The notes under the pieces are model-generated. The model saw only the letters and a program-made list of their open reading frames with translations. It did no database searches and had not been told where the DNA came from. Of a DNA stretch of 64,000 nt, positions 63,989-64,000 are shown piece after piece (positions within the stretch are counted from its first letter, which is position 1; every line of letters starts with the position of its first letter). The position numbers were made by a program, and so were the translations under genes. Source of the DNA: Phymatolithon calcareum (lineage: Eukaryota > Rhodophyta > Florideophyceae > Hapalidiales); the NCBI GenBank assembly GCA_977006965.1, contig OZ345375.1, positions 930,001-994,000 on the forward strand, given 5' to 3'.

Positions 63989-64000
63989 TAGGCACGCTGA

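Overview
The window looks like nuclear DNA of a mesophilic red alga. A phycobilisome linker preprotein (32.4-33.9 kb) and a red-lineage chlorophyll-binding antenna protein (19.8-20.7 kb) lie among ordinary eukaryotic genes. Introns are few, short (79-126 bp) and GT-AG. No species can be named from sequence alone.

Layout. 0-2.3 kb: end of chaperonin subunit CCT4, facing a membralin gene. 2.3-6 kb: non-coding, with a tandem repeat and a repeat ending in an (AAG)n tail. 6-16.5 kb: one intronless 10.5 kb gene for a bridge-like lipid transfer protein (BLTP1/Tweek/Csf1). 16.7-24 kb: small housekeeping genes (YnfA-like membrane protein, UBE2W-type E2, Lhcr antenna protein, proteasome receptor Rpn13, complex I NDUFS6). 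24.1-28.4 kb: GCK-VI/OSR1-like kinase with a very long Gln/Ser-rich tail. 29-30 kb: broken Fanzor/TnpB-like RNA-guided nuclease gene. 31-36 kb: probable EAF elongation factor, phycobilisome linker, DHHC-family acyltransferase. 36-39 kb: hAT transposase remnant and a 498-bp hAT-type non-autonomous element with terminal inverted repeats and near-perfect 8-bp target duplications. 39.7-41.3 kb: Cdh1/Fizzy-related APC/C activator. 41-55 kb: gene-poor, with an AIG1-like GTPase, a secreted trypsin-like protease, repeat pairs, large palindromes and a 5'-truncated LINE. 55.2-59.2 kb: a large secreted von Willebrand type D-like protein. 59.5-63.5 kb: a decayed non-LTR retrotransposon (endonuclease and reverse transcriptase) interrupted by a second, opposite-facing truncated LINE. 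63.8-64 kb: a decayed duplicate of the vWD protein's C-terminal end.

The intact genes form no operon-like pathway. They cover protein folding and turnover (CCT4, membralin, E2, Rpn13, Cdh1), light harvesting (Lhcr, linker), respiration (NDUFS6), lipid transfer and signalling. The most unusual content is mobile DNA: a Fanzor relic, LINE copies with identical 3' ends and perfect 13-bp target duplications, a hAT remnant with a matching non-autonomous element, and several near-perfect palindromes.
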